Source of the DNA: Altererythrobacter epoxidivorans
GTDB taxonomy: Bacteria > Pseudomonadota > Alphaproteobacteria > Sphingomonadales > Sphingomonadaceae
Direction: 5' to 3'
NCBI RefSeq assembly: GCF_001281485.1
Contig: NZ_CP012669.1
Coordinates: forward strand, 1,798,001-1,862,000
Length of the DNA: 64,000 bases
Under the pieces are notes generated by a model. It worked only from the letters and a program-made list of their open reading frames with translations, was not told the origin of the DNA and did no database searches. The number at the start of each line of letters is the position of its first letter. The first letter of the stretch is position 1. This document shows positions 1-9,847 of this stretch, in pieces. The translations under genes were made by a program, and so were the position numbers.

Positions 1-479
1 ACGCCAAGCCGTTCGGCATGCAGTCCCTTGGGATTGGCGACGCCGTGCGCGCCATCGAGCGTGTAATGGGCAGGCTGGGCATGCAGCACCATGCGCCCGT
101 CGGGCCGGATGGTATCGCGCGCCGCAACCAGCAGTTGCTCGATATCCTCTTCCTCGATCCGGCGACCGCCGATCTCGATTTCGACCTTGGAAACCTGGCT
201 GCCCAGACCCGCGCCCGAACATCCGACCCAGACGCTCTGGATCGATGTACCGGCATTCTTTTCCGCGCGCTCCACAGCATCGCGAATGGCATAGGTCGCC
301 GCCGCCATGTCGGTGATATAGCCGCGCTTGATCCCCTGCCCGGCGCGGTGCCCGCTACCCAGCACCTGCAATTCGCCATCCTCGCCCACGCCCATGATCA
401 TGGCGGAAATGCGGAACGAGCCGATGTTGACGGCGCCAAATACCTTGTTGATGCGATTGTTGCCCTTGGGCGGTGCCAT
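1..479 (-). CDS. ftsA: Cell division protein FtsA (5' part only)
   Basis: Actin-like ATPase that anchors the FtsZ ring to the inner membrane and recruits later division proteins. Translating the minus strand from the ATG at 479 gives an open frame to the window edge, about 159 residues, so the C-terminal part lies outside. The start reads MAPPKGNNRINKVFGAVNIG, followed by an alphaproteobacterial FtsA-like stretch with IKRGYITDM, VWVGCSGAG and DGRMVLHAQPAHYTLDG. The NIGS motif replaces the more common DIGT of the first phosphate loop, which I recall as usual for this group. The ftsQ stop overlaps the ATG by one base (TGATG), so translation is probably coupled. Identity rests on motifs and on its place after ftsQ. 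Confidence 0.93.
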   Translation of the reverse strand, partial: MAPPKGNNRINKVFGAVNIGSFRISAMIMGVGEDGELQVLGSGHRAGQGIKRGYITDMAAATYAIRDAVERAEKNAGTSIQSVWVGCSGAGLGSQVSKVEIEIGGRRIEEEDIEQLLVAARDTIRPDGRMVLHAQPAHYTLDGAHGVANPKGLHAERLG

Positions 480-1381
480 CAGTTTGTCCCTTCCCCCAGC
501 ACCTGGTCTGCACGACCGGGAATACGCATGTAGATGCGCGGCGGTGCACGCATGTCGAAAGTCGCGACCTTGCCGCCGAGCAGGCGATTCTGTCCGTCGA
601 GCCGCGCGAAATTGATCAGCGCCGATGCTGCTGCATCCTCGCCCTGCGGAAGGGCGAGTTTCTGCCCCGTCCTGAAGGTGAGGTTCCAGCGCCGGTTCCC
701 GATCCATTCAGCCTCGCGGACCTGCGGGCGAAGAGCGGGCGCAGCTTCCAGCAGCTCATCGAGGTCGGGGACCTGGCGGTTGGCACCCGGCCCGCTGATG
801 ACCAGCATGTCCTTGGCGCTGGCGCGGGAAACAGGCTCCAGCTCTGCGCCGGTCGCATCGATCAGCATCAGGCGATCGGGTTTCTGGAGTACGGCGTGCG
901 GCTCGCGCTCGACGATATCGATGGCGAGCGTTTCGGGAAGCTGCCGCGACACGCGCGCATCCTCTACCCAGGCAAGCTGCAGCAGGTCTTCGCGCAAGTT
1001 TTCGAGCTCGACCTGCGGCATGGGCATGTCGCGCTGCGACAGGACCTTCTCGTAAACGCGCTGCGCATTCATCCGCTCGACGCCGGTTACGCGGACATGG
1101 CGCACTTCGAACCCGGCATCGGACGCAAGCCCTGCAATCTGCGCCTGCGCCATGGCCGGCAACCCTGCGAGGCTGGCGATGAACCATGCGAGCGCCACCG
1201 CACCGCCGAGGATTACGGCAAGGAAAATGCGGTGCATCTGTTCATCCGTGAACGGCAGCAATGCCATTGCACCGTCGAGAAAACCGCTGGTCTTCGCCTT
1301 CGCCTTGCGCGCGGTCGTGGCACGGCTGTTGGCGCGTGCAGCGCGCCTTACCCCTTTGCCGCCGCGCTTAATCGTCGCCAT
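479..1381 (-). CDS. ftsQ: Cell division protein FtsQ
   Basis: Bitopic divisome protein that links early and late division proteins (FtsB/FtsL partner). Residues 1-34 are basic (RRAARANSRATTARKAKAK), one membrane helix follows near residues 50-68 (IFLAVILGGAVALAWFIASL), then a POTRA-like region (FEVRHVRVTGVERMNAQRVYEKVL) and the FtsQ beta domain. An in-frame ATG lies at 1453, but I chose 1381 because GGGAGG stands six bases upstream of it, giving MATIKRGGKG and 300 residues. The 5' end overlaps ddl by 14 bases and the 3' end overlaps ftsA by one. Confidence 0.92.
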   Translation of the reverse strand: MATIKRGGKGVRRAARANSRATTARKAKAKTSGFLDGAMALLPFTDEQMHRIFLAVILGGAVALAWFIASLAGLPAMAQAQIAGLASDAGFEVRHVRVTGVERMNAQRVYEKVLSQRDMPMPQVELENLREDLLQLAWVEDARVSRQLPETLAIDIVEREPHAVLQKPDRLMLIDATGAELEPVSRASAKDMLVISGPGANRQVPDLDELLEAAPALRPQVREAEWIGNRRWNLTFRTGQKLALPQGEDAAASALINFARLDGQNRLLGGKVATFDMRAPPRIYMRIPGRADQVLGEGTN

Positions 1382-2354
1382 CGCCGCCTCCCGATGGTGT
1401 GTCGGCGTGGACGCGCATTGCTTCTGCGACGATCGCTTCGACGATATCGGCATAATCCATGTCGATCAGCCGCGCCTGTTCGGGCACCAGGCTGAGAGGG
1501 GTCATGCCCGGCTGCGTATTGGTTTCAAGGACGAACAGGCCATCCTCGCCAAGTTCGTCGTCCCAGCGGAAATCGGTGCGGCTCACCCCGTGACAGCCGA
1601 GCAGCTTGTGTGCTTTCACCGCATATTCGCGGCACAGGGCGGCGATGTTTTCAGGGATCTGCGCGGGGCAGATGTGGGTCGTCATCCCGTCGGTATACTT
1701 GTGGTCGAAATCGTAGAATCCGGTTTCGATGACGAGTTCGGTAACGCCCAACGCGCGCGGCCCTTCGGGCCCGTCGAGCACGGCCGTCGTCAGTTCGCGA
1801 CCCTTGATGAAAGGTTCGGCGAGCAACTGCTTGAAGTCCTGCCACGGACCCTTCGCATCGCGTGCGATCGGATTGCCGTAATTGCTGTCGTCGGTGACGA
1901 TCGCGACGCCGACAGAAGACCCTTCGTTGACCGGCTTCAGGACGTAAGGGCGCGGCAGGGGATCGCGGTCGAACAGGTCGACACACTGGACGATGCGTCC
2001 ACCCGGCATGGGGACGCCGTGCGGGACGAGCGCCTGCTTCGTCAGTTCCTTGTCGATGGCAATGACCGAAGTCGCTAGGCCCGAATGAGTATAGGGCACA
2101 CCCATCAGGTCGAGCATTCCCTGCACCGTGCCATCTTCGCCCGGGACGCCATGGAGCGCGTTGAACACGACGTCGGGCGCAACCTCGGCGATGCGCTGCG
2201 CGACCTTGCGGTCCATATCGATCCGCGTGACCTTGTGGCCGCGGCTCTCGAGAGCATCGGCAACGCCATTGCCGCTCATCAGGGAGACGGGGCGTTCGTT
2301 GGCCCAACCACCCATCAGCACTGCTACGTGGAGTTTGGGAAGGTTAGAAGCCAT
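1368..2354 (-). CDS. ddl: D-alanine--D-alanine ligase
   Basis: Cytoplasmic ATP-grasp ligase joining two D-alanines for the peptidoglycan stem peptide. The 328 residues match the usual Ddl length. The N-terminus has MGGWANERPVSLMSG, the family's GGxSxExxVSLxSG loop with Trp-Ala in the variable positions. Then come LHGVPGEDG, the ATP-grasp segment NEGSSVGV and the C-terminal metal/substrate motif ETNTQPGMTPLSLVPEQA. It lies after the small membrane protein gene (11-base overlap) and before ftsQ (14-base overlap), a normal dcw position. Confidence 0.95.
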   Translation of the reverse strand: MASNLPKLHVAVLMGGWANERPVSLMSGNGVADALESRGHKVTRIDMDRKVAQRIAEVAPDVVFNALHGVPGEDGTVQGMLDLMGVPYTHSGLATSVIAIDKELTKQALVPHGVPMPGGRIVQCVDLFDRDPLPRPYVLKPVNEGSSVGVAIVTDDSNYGNPIARDAKGPWQDFKQLLAEPFIKGRELTTAVLDGPEGPRALGVTELVIETGFYDFDHKYTDGMTTHICPAQIPENIAALCREYAVKAHKLLGCHGVSRTDFRWDDELGEDGLFVLETNTQPGMTPLSLVPEQARLIDMDYADIVEAIVAEAMRVHADTPSGGGDGDD

Positions 2355-2571
2355 CTAGGGCGATCCTTGAACGTATGCCGAAGCGAATGAGCAGCGCGGC
2401 TAACAGACAGGCTGCGTAGTTGGTCGCAACCATCGCGACATGGACCATGCCGCGCGATTGCGCCGTGACGAAATCGAAATTCTCCAAGTGCGAATAGATC
2501 GAGGCGAGCACGATCATCACAGCGAGCAGCGAGCCTGCAAGAAAGGCGGCGAAGGCAGCGCTCCCGCTCAT
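2344..2571 (-). CDS. Unnamed 75-residue membrane protein inside the dcw cluster
   Basis: I do not recognise a named family. The protein has two hydrophobic helices, near residues 6-25 (AAFAAFLAGSLLAVMIVLAS) and 44-64 (HVAMVATNYAACLLAALLIR). They are joined by a short loop containing HLENFDFVTAQSRG, and the C-terminus is basic. A longer frame opens at 2598, but the ATG at 2571 overlaps the murB stop as ATGA and is preceded by GGAAGG, so it is the likely start. The 3' end runs 11 bases into ddl. Coupling on both sides inside the division and wall operon suggests an envelope role in the inner membrane; this is inference from position only. Confidence 0.75.
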   Translation of the reverse strand: MSGSAAFAAFLAGSLLAVMIVLASIYSHLENFDFVTAQSRGMVHVAMVATNYAACLLAALLIRFGIRSRIALDGF

Positions 2572-3539
2572 GGCCTTCCCACCCGCTGGATTTCCCATTC
2601 GAGCGTCACGCCCGAGTTCTCATAGACGCGGCGGCGCACTTCCTCGCCCAGCCCCTCGATATCTGCGCTGGTCGCATCGCCCGTATTGATCAGGAAATTG
2701 GTGTGCTTCTCGCTCACCTGCGCGCCGCCCATGGTCAGGCCGCGGCATCCAGCTGCATCCACCAGTTGCCAGGCCTTCTGCCCTTCGGGGTTCTTGAAGG
2801 TCGAACCGCCGGTCTTGGTGCGGAGCGGCTGCGATTCCTCGCGTGCCTGAGCGATGCGATCCATTTCCGCACCTATTTCCTTGGGATCGCCCGGTTCGCC
2901 CTGGAAACGGGCGGTCACGACTACCGCGCCTTCGGGCAGAGCGGAATGGCGGTACGAGTATTCGAGATCTGCGGCAGGCAGTGTGATGAACTCGCCATTC
3001 GGCATCAGCACGTCGCAATCGATCAGCACGTCGCTGACTTCGCGGCCATAGGCGCCGCCGTTCATGCGAACGAATCCGCCGACCGTACCAGGGATGCCGC
3101 GCAGGAACTCAAGCCCAGCAATCGCTGCGTCCCGGGCGGTGGAAGAAACCAGGATCCCGCTAGCACCGCCGCCGCATTCGAGCCGGCAGTCGCCGAGGTT
3201 CTTGACGGTGGAGAACGCCTTGCCCAGCCGGATGACGACGCCGGGCACACCGCCATCGCGGATGATCATGTTCGAACCCAGGCCCAATCCCATGATCGGC
3301 GTGCCTTCGTCCAGCCGCTCTACAAAGGCGCAAAGGTCGTCGAGGTCGGCCGGTTCGAACAGCCAGTCGGCATTGCCGCCGGTCTTGAACCAGACGAGCT
3401 TCGCCAAGGGGGCGTCGCGCGTCAGCTTGCCGCGGATGCCATCCATCGACACGAGCATGTCGCCCGCGCCATCGACCGCACAGGTCGGCGCCTCTCCGCT
3501 ATCGGTGAACCAGAAATTGTCGGGCTGCGTCATCGTCAT
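2568..3539 (-). CDS. murB: UDP-N-acetylenolpyruvoylglucosamine reductase
   Basis: FAD- and NADPH-dependent reductase making UDP-MurNAc, the second committed step of peptidoglycan precursor synthesis, in the cytosol. The 323 residues show the FAD-binding segment ([36 protein letters not shown]), the [19 protein letters not shown] motif, SYRHSALP, and the C-terminal [21 protein letters not shown] with the catalytic Ser. The layout matches type I or IIa-like MurB; I did not assign the subclass. The start at 3539 overlaps the murC stop as ATGA. Confidence 0.96.
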   Translation of the reverse strand: MTMTQPDNFWFTDSGEAPTCAVDGAGDMLVSMDGIRGKLTRDAPLAKLVWFKTGGNADWLFEPADLDDLCAFVERLDEGTPIMGLGLGSNMIIRDGGVPGVVIRLGKAFSTVKNLGDCRLECGGGASGILVSSTARDAAIAGLEFLRGIPGTVGGFVRMNGGAYGREVSDVLIDCDVLMPNGEFITLPAADLEYSYRHSALPEGAVVVTARFQGEPGDPKEIGAEMDRIAQAREESQPLRTKTGGSTFKNPEGQKAWQLVDAAGCRGLTMGGAQVSEKHTNFLINTGDATSADIEGLGEEVRRRVYENSGVTLEWEIQRVGRP

Positions 3540-4969
3540 GCGGTTCGCTTTTCCGCAATCGCATCGGCGAGGCCAGCCGCCCAGCGGGTGATATCCCCTG
3601 CGCCGAGGCAGACGACGATATCGCCTGCGGCAAGCGTTTCGGCAAGTTCGCCAGCGAGTTCGTCGCGATCGGCGACGGTCGCTGCAGAACGGTGTCCGCG
3701 CGACTTGAGACCAGCCACCAGCGCATTGGCGTCGACACCCTCGATCGGGTCCTCACCGGCAGTATAGACGGGTGTGACATAGACCTGGTCCGCTTCATTG
3801 AAGCAGGACTGGAAGTCATCCATAAGGTCGCGCAGGCGGGTGAAGCGGTGCGGCTGTGCAACTGCGATCACGCGCCCTTCGCCGCCGGCGCTGGCAGCTT
3901 CGCGGGCCGCCGCGAGCACGGCGCGGATTTCGACCGGGTGATGGGCGTAATCATCGATGATCGCCGCAGCGCCGGTCGCAAACGGCACAGTGCCGACGCG
4001 CGAGAAGCGGCGGCGGACCCCGCCGAACTGGCCGAAGCCATCGCGGATAACATCATCGCCGCAGCCCATTTCTATCGAGACAGCAATCGCTGCGAGTGCG
4101 TTCTGGACGTTGTGCCTGCCCGGCATGGGCAGCTTCACGCCTTCGATCCGGCGATCCTCTTCCCCGCGCTGGCGAATGATGACGTCGAAGATATTGCCGC
4201 CTGCATCGGGCCGCACGTTGACACCGCAAATGTCCGCCTGCAGCGAAAAGCCATAGGTGATCACGCGGCGGTCGCGCACCTGACCGACAACGGCCTGAAC
4301 TTCAGGATGGTCGATGCACAGCACTGCCGCGCCATAGAACGGCACGTTATGGATGAATTCGACGAAGGCGCGTTTCACCCCTTCGAAATCGCCATAATGG
4401 TCGAGATGCTCGGGATCGATATTGGTGACGACCGCAATCGTCCCGTCGAGCCGCAGGAAACTTCCGTCGCTCTCGTCGGCTTCCACCACCATCCAATCGC
4501 TGTCACCGAGGCGGGCGTTGGAGCCGTACTGTTCGATGATACCGCCATTGATGACAGTGGGATCGATCGAACCTGCATCGAGCAGAGCAGCAATCATGCT
4601 GGTGGTCGTCGTCTTGCCATGCGTGCCTGCCACCGCGACAGTCGACTTGAGGCGCATGAGTTCGGCGAGCATTTCGGCGCGGCGGACGACCGGGATGCGG
4701 TTTTCCAGCGCATGGGCGACTTCGGGATTGGTCCGTTTGACCGCAGTCGAGGTCACGACGACAGCCGCCCCTTCGACGTTTTCCTTCTCGTGTCCGATCC
4801 TGACCGAAATGCCCTGCGAACGCAGCCGCTCTACCGTCGGGCTTTCGGCCATGTCGCTACCCTGCACGGTGTAGCCGAGGTTGTTCATGACCTCCGCAAT
4901 GCCGGACATCCCGATCCCGCCGATGCCGACGAAATGGATGATACCGATATCGGTAGGAACGCCCCTCAT
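3536..4969 (-). CDS. murC: UDP-N-acetylmuramate--L-alanine ligase
   Basis: Cytosolic Mur ligase that adds L-Ala to UDP-MurNAc. The 477-residue protein has the N-terminal nucleotide-sugar domain ([16 protein letters not shown]), the Mur P-loop GTHGKT at residues 115-120, the central [22 protein letters not shown] segment and [19 protein letters not shown] in the C-terminal domain, all typical of MurC. Both junctions (murG before, murB after) are ATGA overlaps, which argues for translational coupling along the operon. Confidence 0.97.
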   Translation of the reverse strand: MRGVPTDIGIIHFVGIGGIGMSGIAEVMNNLGYTVQGSDMAESPTVERLRSQGISVRIGHEKENVEGAAVVVTSTAVKRTNPEVAHALENRIPVVRRAEMLAELMRLKSTVAVAGTHGKTTTTSMIAALLDAGSIDPTVINGGIIEQYGSNARLGDSDWMVVEADESDGSFLRLDGTIAVVTNIDPEHLDHYGDFEGVKRAFVEFIHNVPFYGAAVLCIDHPEVQAVVGQVRDRRVITYGFSLQADICGVNVRPDAGGNIFDVIIRQRGEEDRRIEGVKLPMPGRHNVQNALAAIAVSIEMGCGDDVIRDGFGQFGGVRRRFSRVGTVPFATGAAAIIDDYAHHPVEIRAVLAAAREAASAGGEGRVIAVAQPHRFTRLRDLMDDFQSCFNEADQVYVTPVYTAGEDPIEGVDANALVAGLKSRGHRSAATVADRDELAGELAETLAAGDIVVCLGAGDITRWAAGLADAIAEKRTA

Positions 4970-6189
4970 TCTGAAATCTCCGTGTGGCTTTCACAGCCTG
5001 CGCCCTGCCCGGCCGGCACGCCCTGGCTGGCGCCGCGTGCATTGTTCGCGCCGATGCGGATCACATCCATCATCTCGGCACCGCCAAAACTTTCGACGAG
5101 TTCGGCGAGCTTCTTCGCTGCGTCGGGACGGCCACAGTTCCACGCAGCATGCGCAGCGTTCGAAAGGCTGCCCGGGTTCTGGGCCATCGCCTGGATCTGC
5201 TTGGCAAGTTCCTTGGGCGTGAAACGATCCTGCCGGATCATGCGTGCGCCGCCTGCCTTGACCACTTCGCGCGTATTCGCGGCCTGGTGATCGTCGGTCG
5301 CAATCGGCAGCGGGACGAGGATGGCCGGGCGGCCAACGGCAGTGAGTTCGGCGATGGTCGATGCCCCGGCACGCCCGATGAACAGGTGCGCATCGGCAAG
5401 GCGGGTTTCCATATCCTCGAAATAAGTTCCGAGTTCAGCCGGAATGTCGTGATTGCGATAGCGTTCGCGAACCCGGTCGAGATCCTCGGGCCGGCATTGC
5501 TGGGTGACCTGCAGGCGCTGGCGCAGCGCAGGCTGGAGCATGGCGAGGCCGTCGGGGACGACTTCGGACAGAACGCTGGCACCCTGGCTACCGCCCGTCA
5601 CGAGCACGCGCAGGATGCCATCTTCGGTAAACGGCGGGAAATCCTCGTCGCGCAAGGTAAGCACCTCTGCCCGGACGGGGTTTCCGACCAGGTCCACCTT
5701 GATGCGTTGCTTTTCCTTCAGGCGCGCTACGTCGGGATAGCTGGTCGCGATGGCCTGGACCTTGCCCGCCATCAACCGGTTCACCCGGCCCAGAACCGCG
5801 TTCTGTTCGTGCACCACTGTCGGAATTTCCGCCGAGGTCGAGGCAAGCATTGCCGGAAGCGCGGGATAGCCGCCGAAGCCGACGACCGCGGAAGGCTGGA
5901 AGGTTTCGAACAGCCGCAGCGCCATTGAACGGCCTTCGAGCACTGCGCGGATACCGCCGATCCAGTGAAGCGGGTTCTTGCCGAAGCGGCCAGCTGGCAG
6001 GACATGGGCAGGCAGGAAGTCCGGCTTGCCCGGAATATTCGCCCCGCGTTCGTCGGTAATCAGCGCGACGTGGTGTCCGCGCCGCTCAAGCTCTGTCGCG
6101 AGCGCAAAGGCCGGGATCAGGTGTCCGCCCGTACCGCCCGCTGCAAGAACATAGTGCCGGCCTGCGCGGCTTTGAACATCGCCGCTCAT
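4966..6189 (-). CDS. murG: Lipid II synthase, GlcNAc transferase MurG
   Basis: Peripheral inner-membrane glycosyltransferase (GT28) that adds GlcNAc to lipid I to form lipid II. The N-terminal donor/acceptor loop [31 protein letters not shown], the [13 protein letters not shown] segment, the second glycine loop [16 protein letters not shown] and [33 protein letters not shown] are all present. The length is 407 residues. The C-terminal 30 residues ([20 protein letters not shown]) extend beyond the usual fold and are probably disordered. It is coupled to ftsW and murC by ATGA overlaps. Confidence 0.97.
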   Translation of the reverse strand: MSGDVQSRAGRHYVLAAGGTGGHLIPAFALATELERRGHHVALITDERGANIPGKPDFLPAHVLPAGRFGKNPLHWIGGIRAVLEGRSMALRLFETFQPSAVVGFGGYPALPAMLASTSAEIPTVVHEQNAVLGRVNRLMAGKVQAIATSYPDVARLKEKQRIKVDLVGNPVRAEVLTLRDEDFPPFTEDGILRVLVTGGSQGASVLSEVVPDGLAMLQPALRQRLQVTQQCRPEDLDRVRERYRNHDIPAELGTYFEDMETRLADAHLFIGRAGASTIAELTAVGRPAILVPLPIATDDHQAANTREVVKAGGARMIRQDRFTPKELAKQIQAMAQNPGSLSNAAHAAWNCGRPDAAKKLAELVESFGGAEMMDVIRIGANNARGASQGVPAGQGAGCESHTEISE

Positions 6190-7412
6190 GCAGCTTCCTC
6201 CTTCTGCCCCAGCATCTCGAACAGGCCGGGGGTTTCCCGCTGCAGGTAGGGGTTGCGACGCGTTATCGCCAGCAGCAGCCCCACGGTGAGTGCAACGGCG
6301 ATGGTGGAGGAGCCGCCATAGCTCACCAGCGGCAAGGTCATGCCCTTCGACGGGAAAAGCTGAAGGTTGACGAGAATATTGATGAATGCCTGACCGCCGA
6401 TTTGCGTGATCAGTCCTGCGCCTGCGAGCAGCACGAACAAATTATCCTCGTCAGCGAGGCGGACCAGAACGCGCAACAGGATCGCGAGGTAAAGCAGCAC
6501 GACCAATGCGCAAATCAGCAGTCCGAATTCTTCGCCAATGACCGAGAAGATGTAGTCGGTGTGCGCTTCGGGCAGGTTCATCTTGCGGATGCCGAGCCAC
6601 AGGCCCGTGCCGGTCCAACCGCCAGCGAGCAGCGTGCGTTCTGCGAGGTCGACCTGGTCGAAAGCGGTCCCACCGCCAAGGAAGCTGTCGATGCGATGCC
6701 GCGCGTTGTCATACAGGAAGTATGCCGCCGTCAGGCCGACAACGCCCACGCCGACGAGCGCACTGATCCGCTGGACCGATACGCCGGACAGCAGGATCAG
6801 CACGAACCAGACCCCGCCGAACAGCAGTGTATCGCCGAGGTTCGGCTGTATCATCAGCAGGGCGGCGACCAGCGCCATGACCCCGCTAGCCGCGCCAAGC
6901 ACGGGCAGGTTCTGGTCGCGCAAGCGCCACGCCAAAATCCACGACAGCAGGATCGCGAAACCGGGCTTGAGAAATTCGGAAGGCTGGAAGCGCATGCCGA
7001 GATTGATCCAGCGCTTCGACCCGTTCACCTCTGTGCCAATAACCGGCACGAGGAACAGCGCGCCCAGCATCGCTGCCGCCAGCAGGATGCCCAACCTGCG
7101 GGCATTCTCGCGCGAGAGCATGGACGCAGCCAGCATCGTGCCGATGCCCAGCGTCTGCCAGACGAGGTGCTGCTTCAGGAACATGAATTCATCGAGCCTG
7201 ACCGCCGAAGTCGACAGGCGTTCGGCGCTCGCCGGCGATGCAGCGGCCACGGCAGCCGTACCGATCGCCATCAGTATTCCGATCAACAGCAGCACGACCT
7301 TGTCGATTTCACGCCACCAGATCCGCAGCTCGTCCTTCCACGGACCGCGGACACGGTCCTGCGAAAGGCTGAAGCCCTTGCGATTGGGGATATAGGGGCG
7401 CGGCGAACTCAT
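6186..7412 (-). CDS. ftsW: Peptidoglycan glycosyltransferase FtsW
   Basis: Septal SEDS-family polymerase that acts with FtsI at the division site. The 408-residue protein starts MSSPRPYIPNRKGFSLSQDR, has a cytoplasmic tail of about 45 residues, then about ten membrane helices. It carries the SEDS signatures LGMRFQPSEFLKPGFAI and KGMTLPLVSYGGSS near the C-terminus. The frame stays open upstream to 7712, but the extra 100 residues are Arg/Cys-rich translation across murD. The ATG at 7412 overlaps the murD stop as ATGA and fixes the start. Confidence 0.95.
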   Translation of the reverse strand: MSSPRPYIPNRKGFSLSQDRVRGPWKDELRIWWREIDKVVLLLIGILMAIGTAAVAAASPASAERLSTSAVRLDEFMFLKQHLVWQTLGIGTMLAASMLSRENARRLGILLAAAMLGALFLVPVIGTEVNGSKRWINLGMRFQPSEFLKPGFAILLSWILAWRLRDQNLPVLGAASGVMALVAALLMIQPNLGDTLLFGGVWFVLILLSGVSVQRISALVGVGVVGLTAAYFLYDNARHRIDSFLGGGTAFDQVDLAERTLLAGGWTGTGLWLGIRKMNLPEAHTDYIFSVIGEEFGLLICALVVLLYLAILLRVLVRLADEDNLFVLLAGAGLITQIGGQAFINILVNLQLFPSKGMTLPLVSYGGSSTIAVALTVGLLLAITRRNPYLQRETPGLFEMLGQKEEAA

Positions 7413-8752
7413 GCCTCGTCTCCCTTGCCCAGGGCTGCCTGAACTCCGGCTGGCGCATCCACCAGCGCGGCGACGACTTGCGCGAAATATTCGCCGCGTT
7501 TTTCGTAGTCGCGGAACTGGTCGAAGCTGGCGCAGGCAGGCGAAAGCAGCACGACATCGCCGGGCTGCGCCGCCTCCATCGCATCCTTCACCGCTTCGCA
7601 CAGCAGTTCGGACCGCGTCACTTTCATGCGCGGTTCGAGCAATTCGGCAAAACGCGGACCCGCTTCGCCGATAGTATAGGCAGCAGCGACATTGCCGAGG
7701 TGCTGTTCGCACGGGCCGAGCCCGTCTTCCTTAGGCAATCCGCCGACGATCCAGTGGATGCGCGGGCGGCCGTTCTCGGGCGGATAGGCGGCCAGGGCAG
7801 GCGCAGTGCTGTCTGTGTTGGTCGCCTTGCTGTCGTTGACGAACAGCACGCCGTTGTGTGTGGCGACACGCTCCATCCGGTGCGGAAGACCGGCGAAGGA
7901 CTGGAATGCGTCTTCGATGACTGCCCGATCGACGCCAAGAGCCTGGCAAACGGCAGCCGCAGCCCCTGCATTCTGGGCATTGTGCGGACCTTGCAGCGTC
8001 GGCGCGGTGGTCACGAGCGGTTCTGCAAACTGCGGCGGACGATTTTCATCACGCAATGTGTCGGCAATGGCGGCGGTAAAGTCATCTTCACCCGCAAAGA
8101 CTTTCGCATGCTCTTCCGACTGCATGTCGAACAGCCGCGCCTTGCTCATCGCATATTTCTCGAAACTGCCGTCGTAGCGGTCGAGATGGTCGGGCGTGAT
8201 GTTGAGCAGCACCGCGACGTCGCAATCGAGGCTTAAGGTCAGGTCGATCTGGTAGCTCGACAGCTCGAGCACATAGACGCCGCCTGCCGGAAGTGGCGGC
8301 TGGCCCAGGATCGGCAGGCCGATGTTCCCGCCCATCGTGGTCGGCACGCCAGCCTCTTTCAGAATATGATGAACCAGCGCGGTCGTCGTGCTCTTGCCGT
8401 TGGTGCCGGTGATGCCGACAACCTTGTGAGAAGGGAGCGAAGGCCGCGCGAGAGCGAACAGTTCGATGTCGCCGATCACCGGCACGCCGAATTTCGCTGC
8501 ATGGGCGCTGATCGGATGCGTGTTGAGCGGCACGCCCGGGGAAACCACGACACCGTCGAAACCCGTCAGGTCGCTTTCGAGCGGATCGGCGAGCGTCACC
8601 CGCCCTTCGAACGGCGCGCGGGCATTGTCCTGCCGGTCCCATGCAACGACGCTGGCACCGCTGGCCAGCAATGCTTCGACCGTTGCCGCGCCGGATCGCG
8701 CGAGCCCGAGGACCGCGTACTTCTTTCCGGCGAAGGCGGTAGAGGTGATCAC
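7409..8752 (-). CDS. murD: UDP-N-acetylmuramoyl-L-alanine--D-glutamate ligase
   Basis: Cytosolic Mur ligase adding D-Glu to UDP-MurNAc-L-Ala. It has the N-terminal Rossmann-like segment YAVLGLARSGAATVEALLASG, the P-loop GTNGKSTTTALVHHIL near residue 116, NITPDHLDRYDGSFEKYAMSKA, FVNDSKATNTDSTAPALAAYP and the C-terminal LLSPACASFDQFRDYEKRGEYF signature. The length is 447 residues. The start codon is GTG at 8752, eight bases after the mraY stop, with CAGG just ahead. This is one of the few dcw junctions without an overlap. Confidence 0.96.
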   Translation of the reverse strand: MITSTAFAGKKYAVLGLARSGAATVEALLASGASVVAWDRQDNARAPFEGRVTLADPLESDLTGFDGVVVSPGVPLNTHPISAHAAKFGVPVIGDIELFALARPSLPSHKVVGITGTNGKSTTTALVHHILKEAGVPTTMGGNIGLPILGQPPLPAGGVYVLELSSYQIDLTLSLDCDVAVLLNITPDHLDRYDGSFEKYAMSKARLFDMQSEEHAKVFAGEDDFTAAIADTLRDENRPPQFAEPLVTTAPTLQGPHNAQNAGAAAAVCQALGVDRAVIEDAFQSFAGLPHRMERVATHNGVLFVNDSKATNTDSTAPALAAYPPENGRPRIHWIVGGLPKEDGLGPCEQHLGNVAAAYTIGEAGPRFAELLEPRMKVTRSELLCEAVKDAMEAAQPGDVVLLSPACASFDQFRDYEKRGEYFAQVVAALVDAPAGVQAALGKGDEA

Positions 8753-8760
8753 CTGTCAGA

Positions 8761-9831
8761 TCACCTCAGTTTCAGTGTGGCGAGGCCGATCAGAGCCAGG
8801 ACGATGGAGATGATCCAGAACCGGATGACGACCTTGCTTTCGCTCCACCCCATCTGCTCGAAATGGTGGTGGATAGGCGCCATGCGGAAGATGCGCTTGC
8901 CGGTCCGCTTGAACCAGAAGACCTGGATGATGACGCTTGCGGTTTCGGCCACGAACAGCCCGCCGACGATCAGCAGAACGATTTCGTGATGGCTCGCAAC
9001 GGCGACTGCACCGAGTGCGCCGCCCAGCGCGAGGCTGCCGGTATCGCCCATGAAGACCGCTGCCGGCGGGGCGTTGAACCACAGGAAGGCGAGCCCCCCG
9101 CCCATGATGGCAGCACAGAAGATCGCGAGTTCACCGGCACCCGGAACATGCGGAATGCCGAGATAGCTCGAAAAGTCGGCACGGCCAGCGAGGTAGGAAA
9201 TGATCGCGAAAGTGCCCGCAGCGATAATCACCGGCATGATCGCCAACCCGTCCAGCCCGTCGGTCAGGTTTACCGCATTGCCGAACCCGACGATCAGCGT
9301 GGCGGCGAACAGGTAATAGAACGGGCCCAGCGGTATCGCGCGGTCGGATACGAACGGGACGTAGAGATAGGTGTTGATCTGGCCGACGATGATCCATGCA
9401 GCAACGCCAGCCACGGCGAATTCCAGCAGCAGGCGGACCTTGCCCGAAACGCCCTTGTGGCTCGCCTTGGTCACCTTGTCGTAATCGTCGAGGAAACCGA
9501 TGATGCCAAAGCCGACCGTCACGGCGAGGCACGCCCAGACGAACGGATTCTTCAAGTCCATCCACAACAGCAGAGAGAACGAGAGGGCAATCAGGATCAT
9601 CAGCCCGCCCATCGTGGGCGTACCGCGTTTGGCCAGATGCGATTGGGGGCCGTCCTCGCGGATCGGCTGCCCCTTGCCCTGGCGCACACGCAACAGATTG
9701 ATGAAACGCGGTCCGATGATGAGGCCGAAGATCAGCGCTGTCATCAACGTCGCGCCAGCGCGAAAGGTCTGGTAGCGTATTAGGTTGAAAACGCCTTCAA
9801 AACCCAGCCACTCGGCGATCAGATAAAGCAT
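8761..9831 (-). CDS. mraY: Phospho-N-acetylmuramoyl-pentapeptide-transferase
   Basis: Integral inner-membrane enzyme that transfers phospho-MurNAc-pentapeptide to undecaprenyl phosphate to give lipid I. The 356 residues contain about ten membrane helices and the diagnostic loops: [26 protein letters not shown] (Asp pair), [25 protein letters not shown] and [15 protein letters not shown]. It sits between murF (16-base gap) and murD, the standard place. Confidence 0.97.
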   Translation of the reverse strand: MLYLIAEWLGFEGVFNLIRYQTFRAGATLMTALIFGLIIGPRFINLLRVRQGKGQPIREDGPQSHLAKRGTPTMGGLMILIALSFSLLLWMDLKNPFVWACLAVTVGFGIIGFLDDYDKVTKASHKGVSGKVRLLLEFAVAGVAAWIIVGQINTYLYVPFVSDRAIPLGPFYYLFAATLIVGFGNAVNLTDGLDGLAIMPVIIAAGTFAIISYLAGRADFSSYLGIPHVPGAGELAIFCAAIMGGGLAFLWFNAPPAAVFMGDTGSLALGGALGAVAVASHHEIVLLIVGGLFVAETASVIIQVFWFKRTGKRIFRMAPIHHHFEQMGWSESKVVIRFWIISIVLALIGLATLKLR

Positions 9832-9847
9832 TCAGTCGTCCCGGCCG

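Noticed and set aside
1382..1453. 24-residue N-terminal extension of FtsQ
   Set aside because: It lies inside ddl; the ATG at 1381 has a good GGGAGG site.
3692..5290. Long plus-strand reading frame of 532 codons opposite murC and murG
   Set aside because: It is antisense to two clearly conserved genes. Its translation has no domain pattern and is rich in His, Arg and Asp from third-position GC bias.
7413..7712. 100-residue N-terminal extension of FtsW
   Set aside because: It is Arg/Cys-rich translation of the murD 3' end in another frame. The ATGA overlap at 7412 sets the start.
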